From NCBI RefSeq assembly GCF_051650185.1, contig NZ_JBOFIN010000034.1, positions 1 through 21,855 on the forward strand: a stretch of 21,855 nt of DNA, read 5' to 3'. Of this stretch, positions 21,719 through 21,855 are shown in pieces (position 1 is the stretch's first letter; the number at the start of each line of letters is the position of its first letter). Source of the DNA: Scandinavium sp051650185 (lineage in GTDB: Bacteria > Pseudomonadota > Gammaproteobacteria > Enterobacterales > Enterobacteriaceae). The notes under the pieces were generated by a model that searched no databases, had not been told where the DNA came from, and saw only the letters and a program-made list of their open reading frames with translations. The translations under genes were made by a program, and so were the position numbers.

Positions 21719-21855
21719 GGCTTTGTTGAATAAATCGAACTTTTGCTGAGTTGAAGGATCAGATCACGCATCCTCCCGATAACGAAGACCGTTCCGTGGC
21801 AAAGCAAAAGTTCAAAATTACCAACTGGCCCACCTACAACAAAGCTCTCATCAAC
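21719..21855 (+). mobile_element. Left end of an IS903-type (IS5 family) insertion sequence, partial
   Basis: The sequence from 21719 begins with the 18-bp terminal repeat GGCTTTGTTGAATAAATC, exactly that of IS903 and relatives, followed after 59 bp by the transposase start. The 9 bp just outside, ATAAATACC (21710-21718), would be the target duplication of such an element; the matching copy lies beyond the window. The element interrupts a minus-strand reading frame that ends at 21536. Confidence 0.92.
21796..21855 (+). CDS. IS903-type transposase, N-terminal part cut by window edge
   Basis: A GTG start at 21796 opens a frame of 20 codons to the end of the window, reading VAKQKFKITNWPTYNKALIN. 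This is the recognisable N-terminus of IS903-subgroup IS5-family transposases (about 300 residues when complete, DDE chemistry). Its distance from the terminal repeat is normal for these elements. Whether the rest of the gene is intact cannot be seen. Confidence 0.9.
   Translation, partial: MAKQKFKITNWPTYNKALIN

Noticed and set aside
1..21855. CRISPR array, tRNA or rRNA genes, prophage genes
   Set aside because: No regularly spaced repeats, no cloverleaf with CCA end, no rRNA sequence and no phage structural genes were seen on either strand.

Overview
The window looks like chromosomal DNA of a member of the Enterobacteriaceae outside Escherichia, roughly of the Enterobacter/Lelliottia/Leclercia kind; the genus cannot be fixed from the sequence alone. 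The reasons are the close enterobacterial forms of glpT, glpACB, rhmRDTA (yfaXWVU), yfaY, yfaZ and tctDE, GC-rich codon use, and strong Shine-Dalgarno sites. No tRNA, rRNA or CRISPR array is visible.

Layout. (1) 1-138: right end of an insertion sequence, with the last 27 codons of its transposase. It is inserted just after the signal peptide of a minus-strand secreted-protein gene, whose 5' stub is at 139-210. (2) 370-7139, all minus strand: a LysR regulator, then an apparent operon of ornithine-carbamoyltransferase-like enzyme, APC permease, short arginine-deiminase-like enzyme, carbamate kinase and SSS symporter. This resembles an arginine deiminase (ADI) fermentation route built from unusual parts and is the most novel part of the window. 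(3) 7404-9474, plus: tctD and tctE. tctE carries an in-frame TGA at 8905-8907 and is probably inactivated; the tctCBA transporter that this pair normally controls is absent here. (4) 9621-11448, plus: yfaZ (outer-membrane protein) and yfaY (CinA-like). (5) 11650-15813, plus: the complete L-rhamnonate module rhmR-rhmD-rhmT-rhmA. (6) 15814-19869, minus: glpACB, anaerobic glycerol-3-phosphate dehydrogenase. (7) 20135-21487, plus: glpT, divergent from glpA across a region with GlpR-like half-sites. (8) 21488-21855: glpQ is missing from its usual place behind glpT. Instead there is a minus-strand 3' gene fragment of unknown identity, cut by the left end of an IS903-type (IS5 family) element that runs off the window.

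How the genes work together. In region 2 the deiminase would convert arginine, or a related guanidino acid, to citrulline and ammonia. The carbamoyltransferase would phosphorolyse citrulline to ornithine and carbamoyl phosphate, and carbamate kinase would make ATP. Two transporters could import substrate and export product, under LysR control. In region 5 L-rhamnonate is imported (RhmT), dehydrated (RhmD) and cleaved to pyruvate and lactaldehyde (RhmA), with RhmR as regulator. In regions 6-7 GlpT imports glycerol-3-phosphate and GlpABC oxidises it to dihydroxyacetone phosphate while reducing membrane quinone.

Strongest leads: the ADI-like operon with a carbamoyltransferase lacking a conserved substrate-site aspartate; the tctE nonsense codon; insertion sequences interrupting genes at both edges, with loss of glpQ; and several strong hairpins without U-tracts between operon genes. 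The functional reading of region 2 is inference from motifs and gene context. The rhm, glp, yfa and tct assignments rest on recognisable family sequences.
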